NCBI GenBank assembly: GCA_005503065.1
Contig: SCOE01000024.1
Coordinates: 1-64,000, forward strand
Length of the DNA stretch: 64,000 nt
Direction of reading: 5' to 3'
DNA from: Comamonadaceae bacterium ALPHA2B
Lineage (GTDB): Bacteria; Pseudomonadota; Gammaproteobacteria; Burkholderiales; Burkholderiaceae_C
The notes under the pieces are model-generated. The model had not been told where the DNA came from and made no database searches. It was given only the letters and a program-made list of their open reading frames with translations. Position numbers and translations under genes: made by a program. Below, one piece after another: positions 1 to 6,971 of the stretch. Within the stretch, counting starts at the first letter, position 1; every line of letters begins with the position of its first letter.

Positions 1-213
1 GAGGTGGGTGGCGGCACGGGCGACGGCACCGCCAGCACCACCGCCGCCGGTGCCGCCGCCCGTGCCGCCACCCACCTCACCGCCGGCTGCACCGCCCAGC
101 CCGAAGCCGACGTGCCCACCGCCCGACGAACACGCACCCAGCGTGCCGAGCGCTGCGACCACTGCGGCAACGCCTGCGAGCCGCCGCCATTCCGAACCTT
201 GCCTCACTGCCAT
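1..213 (-). CDS. Gly-rich lipoprotein, N-terminal part (cut by window edge)
   Basis: Read on the minus strand from an ATG at 213 with a GAGGAG ribosome site 8 nt upstream, the frame stays open to the window edge (71 residues visible). The N-terminus is a lipoprotein signal peptide: basic residues up to R11, a hydrophobic stretch L12-L25, and a lipobox L-G-A-C with the lipidated cysteine at C28. After it come S-S-G and a long Gly/Ala-rich stretch, probably a flexible linker that holds the globular domain off the membrane. No domain is visible, so function is unknown. The proline-rich frame on the opposite strand is its shadow. The next gene is divergent, across about 200 bp of relatively AT-rich DNA. 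Confidence 0.7.
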   Translation of the reverse strand, partial: MAVRQGSEWRRLAGVAAVVAALGTLGACSSGGGHVGFGLGGAAGGEVGGGTGGGTGGGGAGGAVARAATHL

Positions 214-409
214 GATCCACTCCTCGTGATTGCGTTTGCACATCGAGGCACCGACGCGAGATGCCCCGTCCGTCTCATGCGCCCGGCCTGCGGGCTTGGC
301 ACACGACGCGGGTTTTACGACTCGGTCACATTTGTTTGACGTTTTTGTCCCAAAAATTCAAAGAAGTCCTACGTGATCGACGCGACTTTTTTCACGTTGT
401 TGCTCGCAC

Positions 410-1069
410 ATGCGGTTTATTAAGTCGAAGGTTCAAAACAAAACTGTGCTTGGAAATTTCAGCGGCCGCACTGGCCATTTGCCCTTCGATCGGGAAACTC
501 GCGCACCCACGCAGGGCCGCCGGCGCCTGCTGCTGCGCCTTCTGGCCGCAGCCGGCGCGCTGCCCGCCTGGCCGGCCCTGGCGGGCTTCAACTTCTTCAC
601 CAGCGAATACACGGCATCGCGCGAGGAGCTGCAGGCCCAGCTGTTGCGCCGCTTTCCGCTCCAGCAGGGCTACGGCGAGCTCTTCACCGTGACGCTGACG
701 GACCCGGTGCTCGGCCTGGACCCTGGGAGCCACCGGGCCGCCATCGCGACGCGCGTGAGCATCGCCAGCCCCTTCCTGCAGCCGCCCCGCGTGGGCGGCT
801 CGCTCACCGTGAGCAGCGCGCTGCGCTACGACGCGACCGCGCTCGCCCTGCGGCTGGAACAGCCACGGGCGGAGCGGATCGCCCTCGATGGCGTCGGCGG
901 CCAGGACGCGGCGCGCCTGCAGCGCATCGGCGGTGCGGTGGCGCAGGAGGCGCTGCAGGGCCAGGCGCTGCGCACCTTCACGCGCGAGGAACTGACCGTG
1001 GGCCGCAAGACCTACGAGATCGGCGCCATCACCGTGCTGGCCGACGGCATCAAGGTCGAACTGAAGTAA
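410..1069 (+). CDS. DUF1439 (YceB-like) exported protein
   Basis: The mature region has the length and pattern of DUF1439/YceB proteins, small periplasmic or lipid-anchored beta-rich proteins of unknown role. A basic run (residues 37-39, R-R-R) is followed by a hydrophobic segment ending in A-L-A-G, a signal peptide probably cleaved near residue 60. Unlike E. coli YceB there is no lipobox cysteine. The first 30 residues look unlike a coding N-terminus, so the true start may be a GTG at 446 or TTG at 479; no site has a convincing Shine-Dalgarno sequence. It lies 56 bp before the glycerophosphodiesterase gene on the same strand. Family assignment is by overall resemblance only. Confidence 0.6.
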   Translation: MRFIKSKVQNKTVLGNFSGRTGHLPFDRETRAPTQGRRRLLLRLLAAAGALPAWPALAGFNFFTSEYTASREELQAQLLRRFPLQQGYGELFTVTLTDPVLGLDPGSHRAAIATRVSIASPFLQPPRVGGSLTVSSALRYDATALALRLEQPRAERIALDGVGGQDAARLQRIGGAVAQEALQGQALRTFTREELTVGRKTYEIGAITVLADGIKVELK

Positions 1070-1125
1070 AAGACCGCCTCGCCGGCGCCCTGCGCGCCGC
1101 CGCCGGCTCCACTCCACGCCCATCC

Positions 1126-2154
1126 ATGCTTTTTCGCTCCTTTTTTGATAGCACCTTGCGACCGCTGCACGGGGGCTGGCGCCCGTTTTTGCTTGCAACG
1201 CTGATGCTGGGAGGCTGTGCGGCCGGTGCGCCGGGCAGCTCGCGAGGCTTCGACCTGCAGGCCCATCGGGGCGGACGCGGCCTCGCGCCGGAGAACACCC
1301 TGGCGGCCTTCTCGCAGGCCACGGCGCTGGGCGTTGACACGCTGGAGCTGGACATCGGCCTGAGCGCCGACGGCGTTCCCGTCGTCTCGCACGACACGCG
1401 CCTGAATCCCGACCACACGCGCGACGCGCAGGGCCGGTGGCTGCCGGCACAGGGCCCGTCGATCCACAGCCTGACCGTTGCGCAGCTCCAGGCCTACGAC
1501 GTCGGCCGGCTCGACCCGGCCACCGCCTACGGCCGCCAATTCGCGACGCAGCAGCCGCACGACGGCGAGCGCATCCCCACGCTGGCCCAGCTCTTCGCGC
1601 GCCTGCGGGCGCAGGGTGCGACGCGCGTGCGCTTCAACATCGAGACCAAGATCGATCCCACCCGACCCGACGAGACGGCCGCGCCCGAGCCGATGGTGCG
1701 TGCCCTGCTGGCCGAGATCGACCGCGCCGGGGTCGTCTCGCGCGTGACGGTGCAGAGCTTCGACTGGCGCACGCTGGCGCTGGTCGGCCGCCTGGCGCCT
1801 CAACTGCCGCGCGCGTACCTCACCAGCGCCCGCACCTTGCGCGACAGCCGCTGGACGGCCGGGCTCGCCGCCGCCGACTTCGGCGCCACGCCCCGCCTGG
1901 TCAAGGCCGCCGCCGGCGCCGGGCCGGGCCCCCTGATCTGGTCACCCGCCTTCGCCGACCTGACGCCCGAGGCCCTGCGCGAGGCGCACGCGCTGGGCCT
2001 CGCCGTGCTGCCCTGGACCGTGAACCAGCGGGCCGACATGGCGCGCCTGCTGGACTGGGGCGTGGACGGGCTCATCACCGACTACCCCGACGTGCTGCGC
2101 AGCGTGATGGCCGAGCGCGGCCTGCCGCTGCCCGCCGGGGTGCCCGCGCGATGA
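1126..2154 (+). CDS. Lipoprotein glycerophosphodiester phosphodiesterase (GDPD/GlpQ family)
   Basis: GDPD enzymes hydrolyse glycerophosphodiesters from phospholipids to glycerol-3-phosphate and an alcohol. The catalytic signature H47-R48-G49-G50 followed by P55-E56-N57-T58 is intact, and later E-L-D, H-D and I-E-T-K motifs match the TIM-barrel family; the length of 342 aa is normal. The N-terminus is a lipoprotein signal with lipobox L-G-G-C (C31), so the enzyme is probably membrane-tethered in the periplasm. The DNA encoding about residues 4-24 is a copy of the dispersed 64-bp repeat described separately, so the basic start of the signal peptide is repeat-derived. The stop overlaps the start of the next gene (ATGA). 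Confidence 0.85.
   Translation: MLFRSFFDSTLRPLHGGWRPFLLATLMLGGCAAGAPGSSRGFDLQAHRGGRGLAPENTLAAFSQATALGVDTLELDIGLSADGVPVVSHDTRLNPDHTRDAQGRWLPAQGPSIHSLTVAQLQAYDVGRLDPATAYGRQFATQQPHDGERIPTLAQLFARLRAQGATRVRFNIETKIDPTRPDETAAPEPMVRALLAEIDRAGVVSRVTVQSFDWRTLALVGRLAPQLPRAYLTSARTLRDSRWTAGLAAADFGATPRLVKAAAGAGPGPLIWSPAFADLTPEALREAHALGLAVLPWTVNQRADMARLLDWGVDGLITDYPDVLRSVMAERGLPLPAGVPAR
1135..1198 (+). repeat. Dispersed 64-bp palindromic repeat, copy A (divergent)
   Basis: Degenerate copy of the family also seen near 23395, 26272, 41351, 49916 and 61736. It keeps the T-rich start, GATAGC, the GC hairpin core around CACGGGGGCTGGCGCCCG, and the T-tract followed by GCTTG. It lies wholly inside the 5' coding region of the phosphodiesterase gene and is translated. 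Confidence 0.6.
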
Positions 2155-2423
2155 GCACGCCCGCCGTCCAGCTCGATGCGATCCAGGCCGCGCTGAATGC
2201 CCTGCGCGAGGGCAGCGGCCGCATCGCCGTGCTGTCGGACACCGCCCGCGCCAGCGACACCCTGCTGGGTGCCCTGCCCGCGCGCTACCGCGAAGTGCTG
2301 CTCAACCTGCTGGACCGGCTCGAGTCCAGCGCGCTCTTCAGCGAGGAGAGCTGCTCCTTCAGCCAGAAGGACCTGCTGGACAGCCTTCAGATGTGGGTCG
2401 ACAAGGCGCGGGCGCAGCTGTGA
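2151..2423 (+). CDS. Small conserved-looking hypothetical protein (90 aa)
   Basis: The ATG overlaps the stop codon of the phosphodiesterase gene by four bases, implying translational coupling. The 90-residue product has no signal peptide or membrane segment. It is acidic and largely helical by composition, with a leucine-rich stretch in the middle and a C-terminus ending M-W-V-D-K-A-R-A-Q-L. I do not recognise a family. Codon use and GC3 match the neighbours, so it is probably a real gene rather than read-through. It could be a cytoplasmic partner or regulator of its operon neighbour, but nothing in the sequence proves that. Confidence 0.65.
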   Translation: MSTPAVQLDAIQAALNALREGSGRIAVLSDTARASDTLLGALPARYREVLLNLLDRLESSALFSEESCSFSQKDLLDSLQMWVDKARAQL

Positions 2424-2457
2424 AGCCGGGCGCCTTTTTCATCGCCGGGCCGCCCCA

Positions 2458-2519
2458 AGATGAAAAGCGCCCCCTGGGGGGCAGCGAACCTCGCGCAGCG
2501 GGGAGCGTGGGGGGGTTCA
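2458..2519 (-). repeat. GC-rich interspersed repeat between convergent genes
   Basis: A hairpin GCCCCC-TG-GGGGGC (2469-2482) is followed by an AACCTCGCGCAGCGGGGAGCG stretch and a G7 run ending TTCAA. From memory, elements of this layout are common between genes in Comamonadaceae genomes. It separates the convergent 90-aa gene and the Rieske ferredoxin gene, and its end (2517-2519) supplies the stop codon of the ferredoxin gene. Only one copy occurs in this window, so the repeat status rests on outside knowledge. Confidence 0.4.
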
Positions 2520-2846
2520 ACCACCACTGAGCGCGACGAACACGCGCCCGTCCTCGATGCGGATCGGGTAGGTGCGCAGCGGCTCGGTCACCGGCTCGCA
2601 GGTCGGCTGACCGGTGCGCACGTCGAAGCGGCCCTGGTGCAGCGGGCATTCGATCTCCTCGCCGAGCAGGAAGCCGTCGCACAGCCGCGCGTGGCCGTGG
2701 GTGCAGAGGTTGTCTGTGGCGTAGAACCGGCCGTCGACGCCGAAGACCGCGATCTCGCGGCCCTCGACCTCGAGCGCCACCACGTCGTCGGCGGCCAGCG
2801 CATCGCTGGGGCCGGCATCGGTCCAGGCCATGGAGGTGTCGGTCAT
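2517..2846 (-). CDS. Rieske [2Fe-2S] ferredoxin of an aromatic-ring oxygenase
   Basis: A 109-aa soluble Rieske ferredoxin, the electron carrier that feeds a terminal oxygenase. The cluster ligands are present: C48-T-H50 and C67-P-L-H70, with the usual spacing, and the length is normal for NahAb/NagAb/AndAb-type ferredoxins. It is the last gene of a five-gene minus-strand operon (oxygenase alpha, beta, PchB-like protein, Bug receptor, ferredoxin), 15 bp after the receptor gene. No flavoprotein ferredoxin reductase is encoded in the window, so a reductase must come from elsewhere in the genome. Confidence 0.9.
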   Translation of the reverse strand: MTDTSMAWTDAGPSDALAADDVVALEVEGREIAVFGVDGRFYATDNLCTHGHARLCDGFLLGEEIECPLHQGRFDVRTGQPTCEPVTEPLRTYPIRIEDGRVFVALSGG

Positions 2847-2861
2847 CGTGGGATCCTCGGC

Positions 2862-3821
2862 TCAATCGGGCTTCAGGCCGGCGCGCTCGATCACCGGCCT
2901 CCAGCGTTGCAGCTCGTCGCGCATGAAGTCCGCCAGTGGCTTGGGCGAGCTGCCGACGGGGTCGAAGTAGGCCGTGAGCAGGCGCTGCCTGGTCTCCGGC
3001 TCGGCCAGCACGGCCGCGATCTCGCGGCTCATGCGGTCGACGATGGGCTGCGGCGTGCCCTTGGGCGCCATGTACGCGAACCAGGGCACGGCCTGGATGT
3101 CGGGCAGCCCCGATTCGCGCAGCGTGGGCAGCTCGGGCAGCAGCGCGGACCGCTGCGCCGACGTCACCGCCAGCGCCTTGAGCTTGCCCGCCTTGACCTG
3201 CGGCATCACGGTGACGGGCGGCAGGCAGGCGAACTGCACGTCGCCCTGCACCAGCGCCGTCACAGCCTGCGCCGACGAGGCATAGGGGATGTGCACGGCG
3301 AAGGACTGCGTCTTCGCCTTGATGAGCTCGACGCCCAGGTGCGAGATCGAGCCGTTGCCCGTGGACGCGAAGTTGTATTTGCCCGGGTTGCGCCGCAGGG
3401 CGTCGAGCCAGCCCTTCACCGAGTCGATGCCCAGCTGCGCATTGACCGCGCACACGTTGGGCGTCGTCGCCGCCAGCGACACCGGCACCAGGTCGCGGAA
3501 GGGGTCGTAGGGCAGGTTGCGGTAGAGCACCGTGTTGTAGACCAGGGGCGCGTTGACCGAGAGTAGGAAGGTCTGCCCGTCGGGTGCGGCCTTGGCCACC
3601 AGGTCGGTGCCGGCATTGCCGCCCGCGCCGGCCTTGTTGTCGACGATCAGCGGCTGGCCCAGGCGCTGCGTGAGCCGGTCGTTGACGATCCGCGCCAGGA
3701 TGTCGGGTGACGAGCCGGCAGCGAAAGGCACCACGATGCGCACCGGGCGCTGAGGCCAGTCCTGCGCGTGGACGAGCGCTGCCAGCAGGCCGGCGGCCAG
3801 GACGACGAGGCGCCGCTTCAT
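2862..3821 (-). CDS. Bug-family (TctC-like) periplasmic solute-binding receptor
   Basis: Bug receptors bind carboxylates or aromatic acids in the periplasm and are hugely expanded in Burkholderiales. The 319-aa protein has a signal peptide ending A-L-V-H-A-Q, then the family pattern W-P-Q-R-P-V-R-I-V-V-P-F-A-A-G-S-S-P-D and later D-N-K-A-G-A-G-G-N. I chose ATG 3821, which overlaps the stop of the upstream PchB-like gene (ATGA) and opens directly into the signal peptide. No tctA/tctB membrane genes are nearby, so it is an orphan receptor. Its place inside the operon suggests that it binds the oxygenase substrate or a related acid. Confidence 0.88.
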   Translation of the reverse strand: MKRRLVVLAAGLLAALVHAQDWPQRPVRIVVPFAAGSSPDILARIVNDRLTQRLGQPLIVDNKAGAGGNAGTDLVAKAAPDGQTFLLSVNAPLVYNTVLYRNLPYDPFRDLVPVSLAATTPNVCAVNAQLGIDSVKGWLDALRRNPGKYNFASTGNGSISHLGVELIKAKTQSFAVHIPYASSAQAVTALVQGDVQFACLPPVTVMPQVKAGKLKALAVTSAQRSALLPELPTLRESGLPDIQAVPWFAYMAPKGTPQPIVDRMSREIAAVLAEPETRQRLLTAYFDPVGSSPKPLADFMRDELQRWRPVIERAGLKPD

Positions 3822-4198
3822 GCGTCGGCCTCCGCGACCGGCACCATCTGCGCATGGTCCTGCAGCTCGCGCGCGATGAAGCCGGCCACCATCGCGCGGT
3901 AGCACGCCTCCACCACCTCGGGGTACGCACCCTCCGCCTCCGCCAGGCGCCGCACCTTGTCGAAGACCTGCTGCTGGCGCTGAGGCGCCGACACCTGGAA
4001 GGCGTCGCGCTTGAAGCGGGCCGCGTCGCGCACGTAGCGGCCGCGCTCGGCCAGCAGCTTCACGATCTGCACGTCGAGGGCATCGATGCGCTCGCGCACC
4101 TCGGCCAGTGAATCACACAGCGGCACGTAGGCCGGGTCGACGAAGCGGCGCAGCGCCGGGCGGTGGGGATCGGGTTCCGCTGCCTCTTGTTCGCTCAT
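3818..4198 (-). CDS. AroQ-fold chorismate mutase / isochorismate-pyruvate lyase (PchB)-like protein
   Basis: A 126-aa all-helical AroQ-class protein. By eye it aligns best with PchB, which splits isochorismate into salicylate and pyruvate: E-V-R-E-R-I-D-A-L-D, then L-L-A-E-R-G-R-Y-V, A-A-R-F-K-R-D, A-P-Q-R and a C-terminal F-I-A-R-E-L helix. The basic residues corresponding to PchB Arg14, Arg31 and Lys42 are conserved; the Gln90 position appears to be Glu. Roughly 25 extra residues precede the domain. It overlaps both neighbours by four bases, so it is made with the oxygenase beta subunit and the Bug receptor. Whether it is a mutase, a lyase or a non-catalytic paralogue cannot be told from the sequence. 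Confidence 0.8.
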   Translation of the reverse strand: MSEQEAAEPDPHRPALRRFVDPAYVPLCDSLAEVRERIDALDVQIVKLLAERGRYVRDAARFKRDAFQVSAPQRQQQVFDKVRRLAEAEGAYPEVVEACYRAMVAGFIARELQDHAQMVPVAEADA

Positions 4199-4674
4199 AT
4201 CGGGTAGATGATGGAATTCGGGATCATTTCGCTGTCGTACACCACCAGGCGCGCCGCGAACTTCAGGCCCTGCGGCGTGCGCACCACCTCGTCGATGGTG
4301 CGCCCGACGTTGAACACGGTGGTGAGCTGCGAGAGCTTGGTGCGGAACACCGCATAGTTCGCCTCGCAGTGGATGCGGCCCTCCTCCACCCGCCGCACGA
4401 GCGGCGTGCCCACGACGTGGCGTTGGTAGTAGGGATCGTGGAACAGCGTCTCCCGGATGCCGTAGACGCGGTCGCGCAGCATCGCCCGGCTCTCGAAGGA
4501 CAGCGTGGCCAGAGGAAAGCCGCGCTCGTGGTTCTCGCGCGGCTGCAGGCGGTAGCTGCACACCTCGGTGAAGAACTCGGGCCAGCGGTCCCAATCGCCG
4601 GCGTCGAGCGCGGCGGCGTACTCGGCGTAGAGCTGCGTGAGCCCGAACCATTCCTCCGAATTGAGCAGGGTCAT
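4195..4674 (-). CDS. Aromatic-ring-hydroxylating dioxygenase, beta (small) subunit
   Basis: A 159-aa protein of the ring-hydroxylating beta-subunit fold (NTF2-like cone), which packs against the alpha subunit and has a mainly structural role. The family pattern is visible: an early Y-A-A-A-L-D-A-G-D-W-D-R-W-P-E-F-F-T-E segment, a central R-E-T-L-F-H-D-P-Y-Y-Q-R-H and a C-terminal I-I-Y-P-I. ATG 4674 overlaps the stop of the alpha-subunit gene (ATGA), and its own stop overlaps the PchB-like gene. Subunit pairing with the adjacent alpha gene is clear; the substrate is not. Confidence 0.88.
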   Translation of the reverse strand: MTLLNSEEWFGLTQLYAEYAAALDAGDWDRWPEFFTEVCSYRLQPRENHERGFPLATLSFESRAMLRDRVYGIRETLFHDPYYQRHVVGTPLVRRVEEGRIHCEANYAVFRTKLSQLTTVFNVGRTIDEVVRTPQGLKFAARLVVYDSEMIPNSIIYPI

Positions 4675-5954
4675 GGCCTCTCCATCACCTCGCGCCAGTA
4701 CGCGTACATGCCGCGGATGAGCGTCTCGGTCACCATGTGGTCGGTGTCTTCGACCGTGCGGCCACCCAGCTCGGCCAGCGTGCGGTGCCAGGGCTTGGAC
4801 TCGAAACCCATCTGCGACAGCTCGATCACCTCGCCGTCGTCGGCCGACACGAAGCCCGCCGGCCCGAAGAGGTTGGCCTGGCGCAGGCGGCGCTGCACCA
4901 TCTCCTCGGTGTCGTCCTCGAAGGCGAAGTGCGTCCACTCGAAGAAGAAGGCGCCGTGGCCGTCAGGCTGGATGTGGCGCGTCGACACGCTGTTGACCTG
5001 CTGCTGCAGGATCACGCTGGGAAAGAGCGTGGTCATGACGGCCGTCGGGCCACCCCACCAGGGCTCCGGCACGATGTCGAGGAAGCGCGGATCTTCCAGT
5101 TGCATGCTTTCCTTGAAGCTCGACACCTGCGTGACCTGCGCCGCCTTGCCCTGCGCACCGCGGGTGGAGATCATGGCCGCGTGCCGGTGCCGCTCATCCA
5201 TGACCAGCTGCGACTTGTTGTCGGCCCGCCAGAGGCCGAAGGTGACGAACCAGGTGTGCAGCAGGCCCGGGTGGTACGGGTCCTTGATGTTCTCCTGCAT
5301 CAGCTTCCAGTTGCCGGGAATGCGCTGGCGGTTGTAGCCCAGGATCTTCAGGCGGCGGCCGTCGAACATCCGGTCGAACCAGCGCAGGATGGCCGGCCCC
5401 ATGAAGTCCTCGAGCGACTCCACGCCGTGGTCGAAGCTGGCGAAGACCACGCCGCCACGCACGGCCACCTTCAGCTTGTTGAGGCCGTTGTCCTCGGTCT
5501 TGAAGTCCGCCGGCATGCCGCCGTGCACCTTGCCGTCCTGCTTCACGCCGCGGCGGAAGGGCACGCCCTGCAGGTCGCCCTTGAGCGTGTAGTTCCACTG
5601 GTGATACGGGCAGACGAATTCCTTGCGGTTGCCGTGCCGCTCGCGGCAGAAGGCCATGCCGCGGTGGGCGCAGACGTTCTCGACCACGTGCACGCTGCCG
5701 TCGGCGGCGCGCGTGAGGATGACCGAGCGCTCGCCCACCGCCGTGCGCTTGAAGTCGCCCGGGTTCGGTATCTCGGCCTCGAGGCCGACGTAGCACCAAT
5801 GGCCACGGTAGAAGAAGCGCTCCAGTTCGCGCCGGTGCAGGCCCCCGTCGGTGTAGGCGGCGAAGGGAATGCGACTGCTGCCGCCACCTTCCCAACGCAG
5901 GGGCTGCGCGGGAATGTCGGCCGTCGCGGGGCGTGGGGTCTCCATGGCGTCCAT
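4671..5954 (-). CDS. Rieske non-heme iron oxygenase, alpha (large) subunit
   Basis: The catalytic subunit hydroxylates an aromatic ring using O2 and electrons from the Rieske ferredoxin. Ligands for the Rieske cluster are C95-x-H97 and C115-x-x-H118. The mononuclear iron motif E-x3-D-x2-H-x4-H is intact at E221/D225/H228/H233. The length of 427 aa and the overall sequence resemble salicylate 5-hydroxylase (NagG) and anthranilate dioxygenase (AndAc) large subunits. It is the first gene of the minus-strand operon, divergent from a NahR-like regulator, which also points to a salicylate-like or other benzoate-type substrate. The exact substrate is inference. Confidence 0.9.
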   Translation of the reverse strand: MDAMETPRPATADIPAQPLRWEGGGSSRIPFAAYTDGGLHRRELERFFYRGHWCYVGLEAEIPNPGDFKRTAVGERSVILTRAADGSVHVVENVCAHRGMAFCRERHGNRKEFVCPYHQWNYTLKGDLQGVPFRRGVKQDGKVHGGMPADFKTEDNGLNKLKVAVRGGVVFASFDHGVESLEDFMGPAILRWFDRMFDGRRLKILGYNRQRIPGNWKLMQENIKDPYHPGLLHTWFVTFGLWRADNKSQLVMDERHRHAAMISTRGAQGKAAQVTQVSSFKESMQLEDPRFLDIVPEPWWGGPTAVMTTLFPSVILQQQVNSVSTRHIQPDGHGAFFFEWTHFAFEDDTEEMVQRRLRQANLFGPAGFVSADDGEVIELSQMGFESKPWHRTLAELGGRTVEDTDHMVTETLIRGMYAYWREVMERP

Positions 5955-6009
5955 GGGCCGTCCTTGTCTCTGTCGTTCTTGGAAGGACGATGGTCGCTCC
6001 CGCTGCTTT

Positions 6010-6033
6010 ATCCATCAATAGAATCTTGTGAAT
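6010..6033. promoter_or_regulatory. Candidate LysR operator in the divergent oxygenase/regulator promoter
   Basis: The 108-bp gap between the oxygenase alpha gene and the LysR gene is the most AT-rich stretch nearby. On the minus strand it holds ATTCAC at 6033-6028 and TTGATGGAT ending near 6010, an arrangement reminiscent of NahR/NagR sites (ATTCA ... TGAT), though with different spacing. The assignment rests on regulator type, position and partial resemblance. Confidence 0.25.
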
Positions 6034-6062
6034 ACGCCACATCACCATCGTCAATAACGCCG

Positions 6063-6965
6063 ATGAACCTGCACGAGATCGACCTGAACCTGTTGGTGGT
6101 GCTCAACCAGCTGCTGATCGAGCGGCGCGTGTCGGCGGCCGCGCAGACGCTGGGCCTGAGCCAACCGGCGGTGAGCAACGCCCTCGCCCGCCTGCGCAAG
6201 GCCTTCGGGGACGAGCTGTTCCTGCGCACCTCGCAGGGCATGGTGCCGACCCCGCTGGCGGAACGGCTGGCCGAGCCGGTGGCCAACGCGCTGGGCCTGC
6301 TGCACGGCGCGCTCAACCAGCGCGACGGCTTCGACCCCGCCACCAGCGAGCGCGCCTTCACCGTCGGCATGACGGACATCGGCGAGATCTATTTCCTGCC
6401 TGGGCTCATGGCGGCGCTGCGCGACTCGGCGCCCGGCGTGCGCGTGAGCACGGTGCGCAACACCGCGGTGAACCTCAAGGACGAGATGGAGGCGGGCCAC
6501 GTCGACCTGGCCCTCGGCCTGCTGCCCGACCTGCGCGCCGGCTTCTTCCAGCGGCGCCTGTTCACCCAGCGCTACGTGTGCCTGATGCGCCGCGGGCATG
6601 CGCTGGACAAGCGCCGCATCAGCCTGCGCGAGTTCCAGGCGGCCGAGCACGTGGTGGTGGTCGCAGCGGGCACCGGCCACGGCCAGGTCGACGAACTGCT
6701 TGCGCGCCAGGGCATCCGGCGCGACGTGCGGCTCACGGTGCCGCACTTCGTGGCGGTGGGCCACATCCTGCAGGCCAGCGACATGATCGCCACGGTGCCC
6801 GAGCGTTTCGCCCAGCGCGTGGGCGCGCCTTTCGACCTGGTGAGCGTGCCGCACCCTGCCGCGCTGCCGCCGATCGCCATCAACATGTTCTGGCACGCCC
6901 GCCAGCACCGCACGCCGGCCAGCCAGTGGCTGCGCCAGCTGGTCGCGGGCCTGCACGGGGGCTGA
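6063..6965 (+). CDS. LysR-family regulator, NahR/NagR-like
   Basis: A 300-aa LysR-type transcription factor. The N-terminal winged helix (residues 1-65) reads L-H-E-I-D-L-N-L-L-V-V-L-N-Q-L-L and later L-S-Q-P-A-V-S-N-A-L-A-R-L-R-K, closely following NahR/NagR/DntR, which respond to salicylate-type effectors. The C-terminal two-lobed effector domain fills the rest. The gene is divergent from the Rieske oxygenase operon, the classic arrangement for an activator of that operon. ATG 6063 gives the standard N-terminus. The effector is inferred as a hydroxy- or aminobenzoate-like acid. Confidence 0.9.
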   Translation: MNLHEIDLNLLVVLNQLLIERRVSAAAQTLGLSQPAVSNALARLRKAFGDELFLRTSQGMVPTPLAERLAEPVANALGLLHGALNQRDGFDPATSERAFTVGMTDIGEIYFLPGLMAALRDSAPGVRVSTVRNTAVNLKDEMEAGHVDLALGLLPDLRAGFFQRRLFTQRYVCLMRRGHALDKRRISLREFQAAEHVVVVAAGTGHGQVDELLARQGIRRDVRLTVPHFVAVGHILQASDMIATVPERFAQRVGAPFDLVSVPHPAALPPIAINMFWHARQHRTPASQWLRQLVAGLHGG

Positions 6966-6971
6966 GCCGGC

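Noticed and set aside
4-339. Open frames on the plus strand, including a proline-rich one at 8-229
   Set aside because: They are the complement of the Gly-rich lipoprotein read on the minus strand, which has a signal peptide, lipobox and ribosome site.
336-364. Promoter TTGACG with -10 for the DUF1439 gene
   Set aside because: The -35 is good but the sequence 17 bp downstream (CAAAGA) is a poor -10, so it is not listed as a feature.
3818-4198. Housekeeping chorismate mutase for aromatic amino acid synthesis
   Set aside because: Its coupling to the oxygenase and Bug genes and its closer likeness to PchB make a specialised role more plausible, though not proven.
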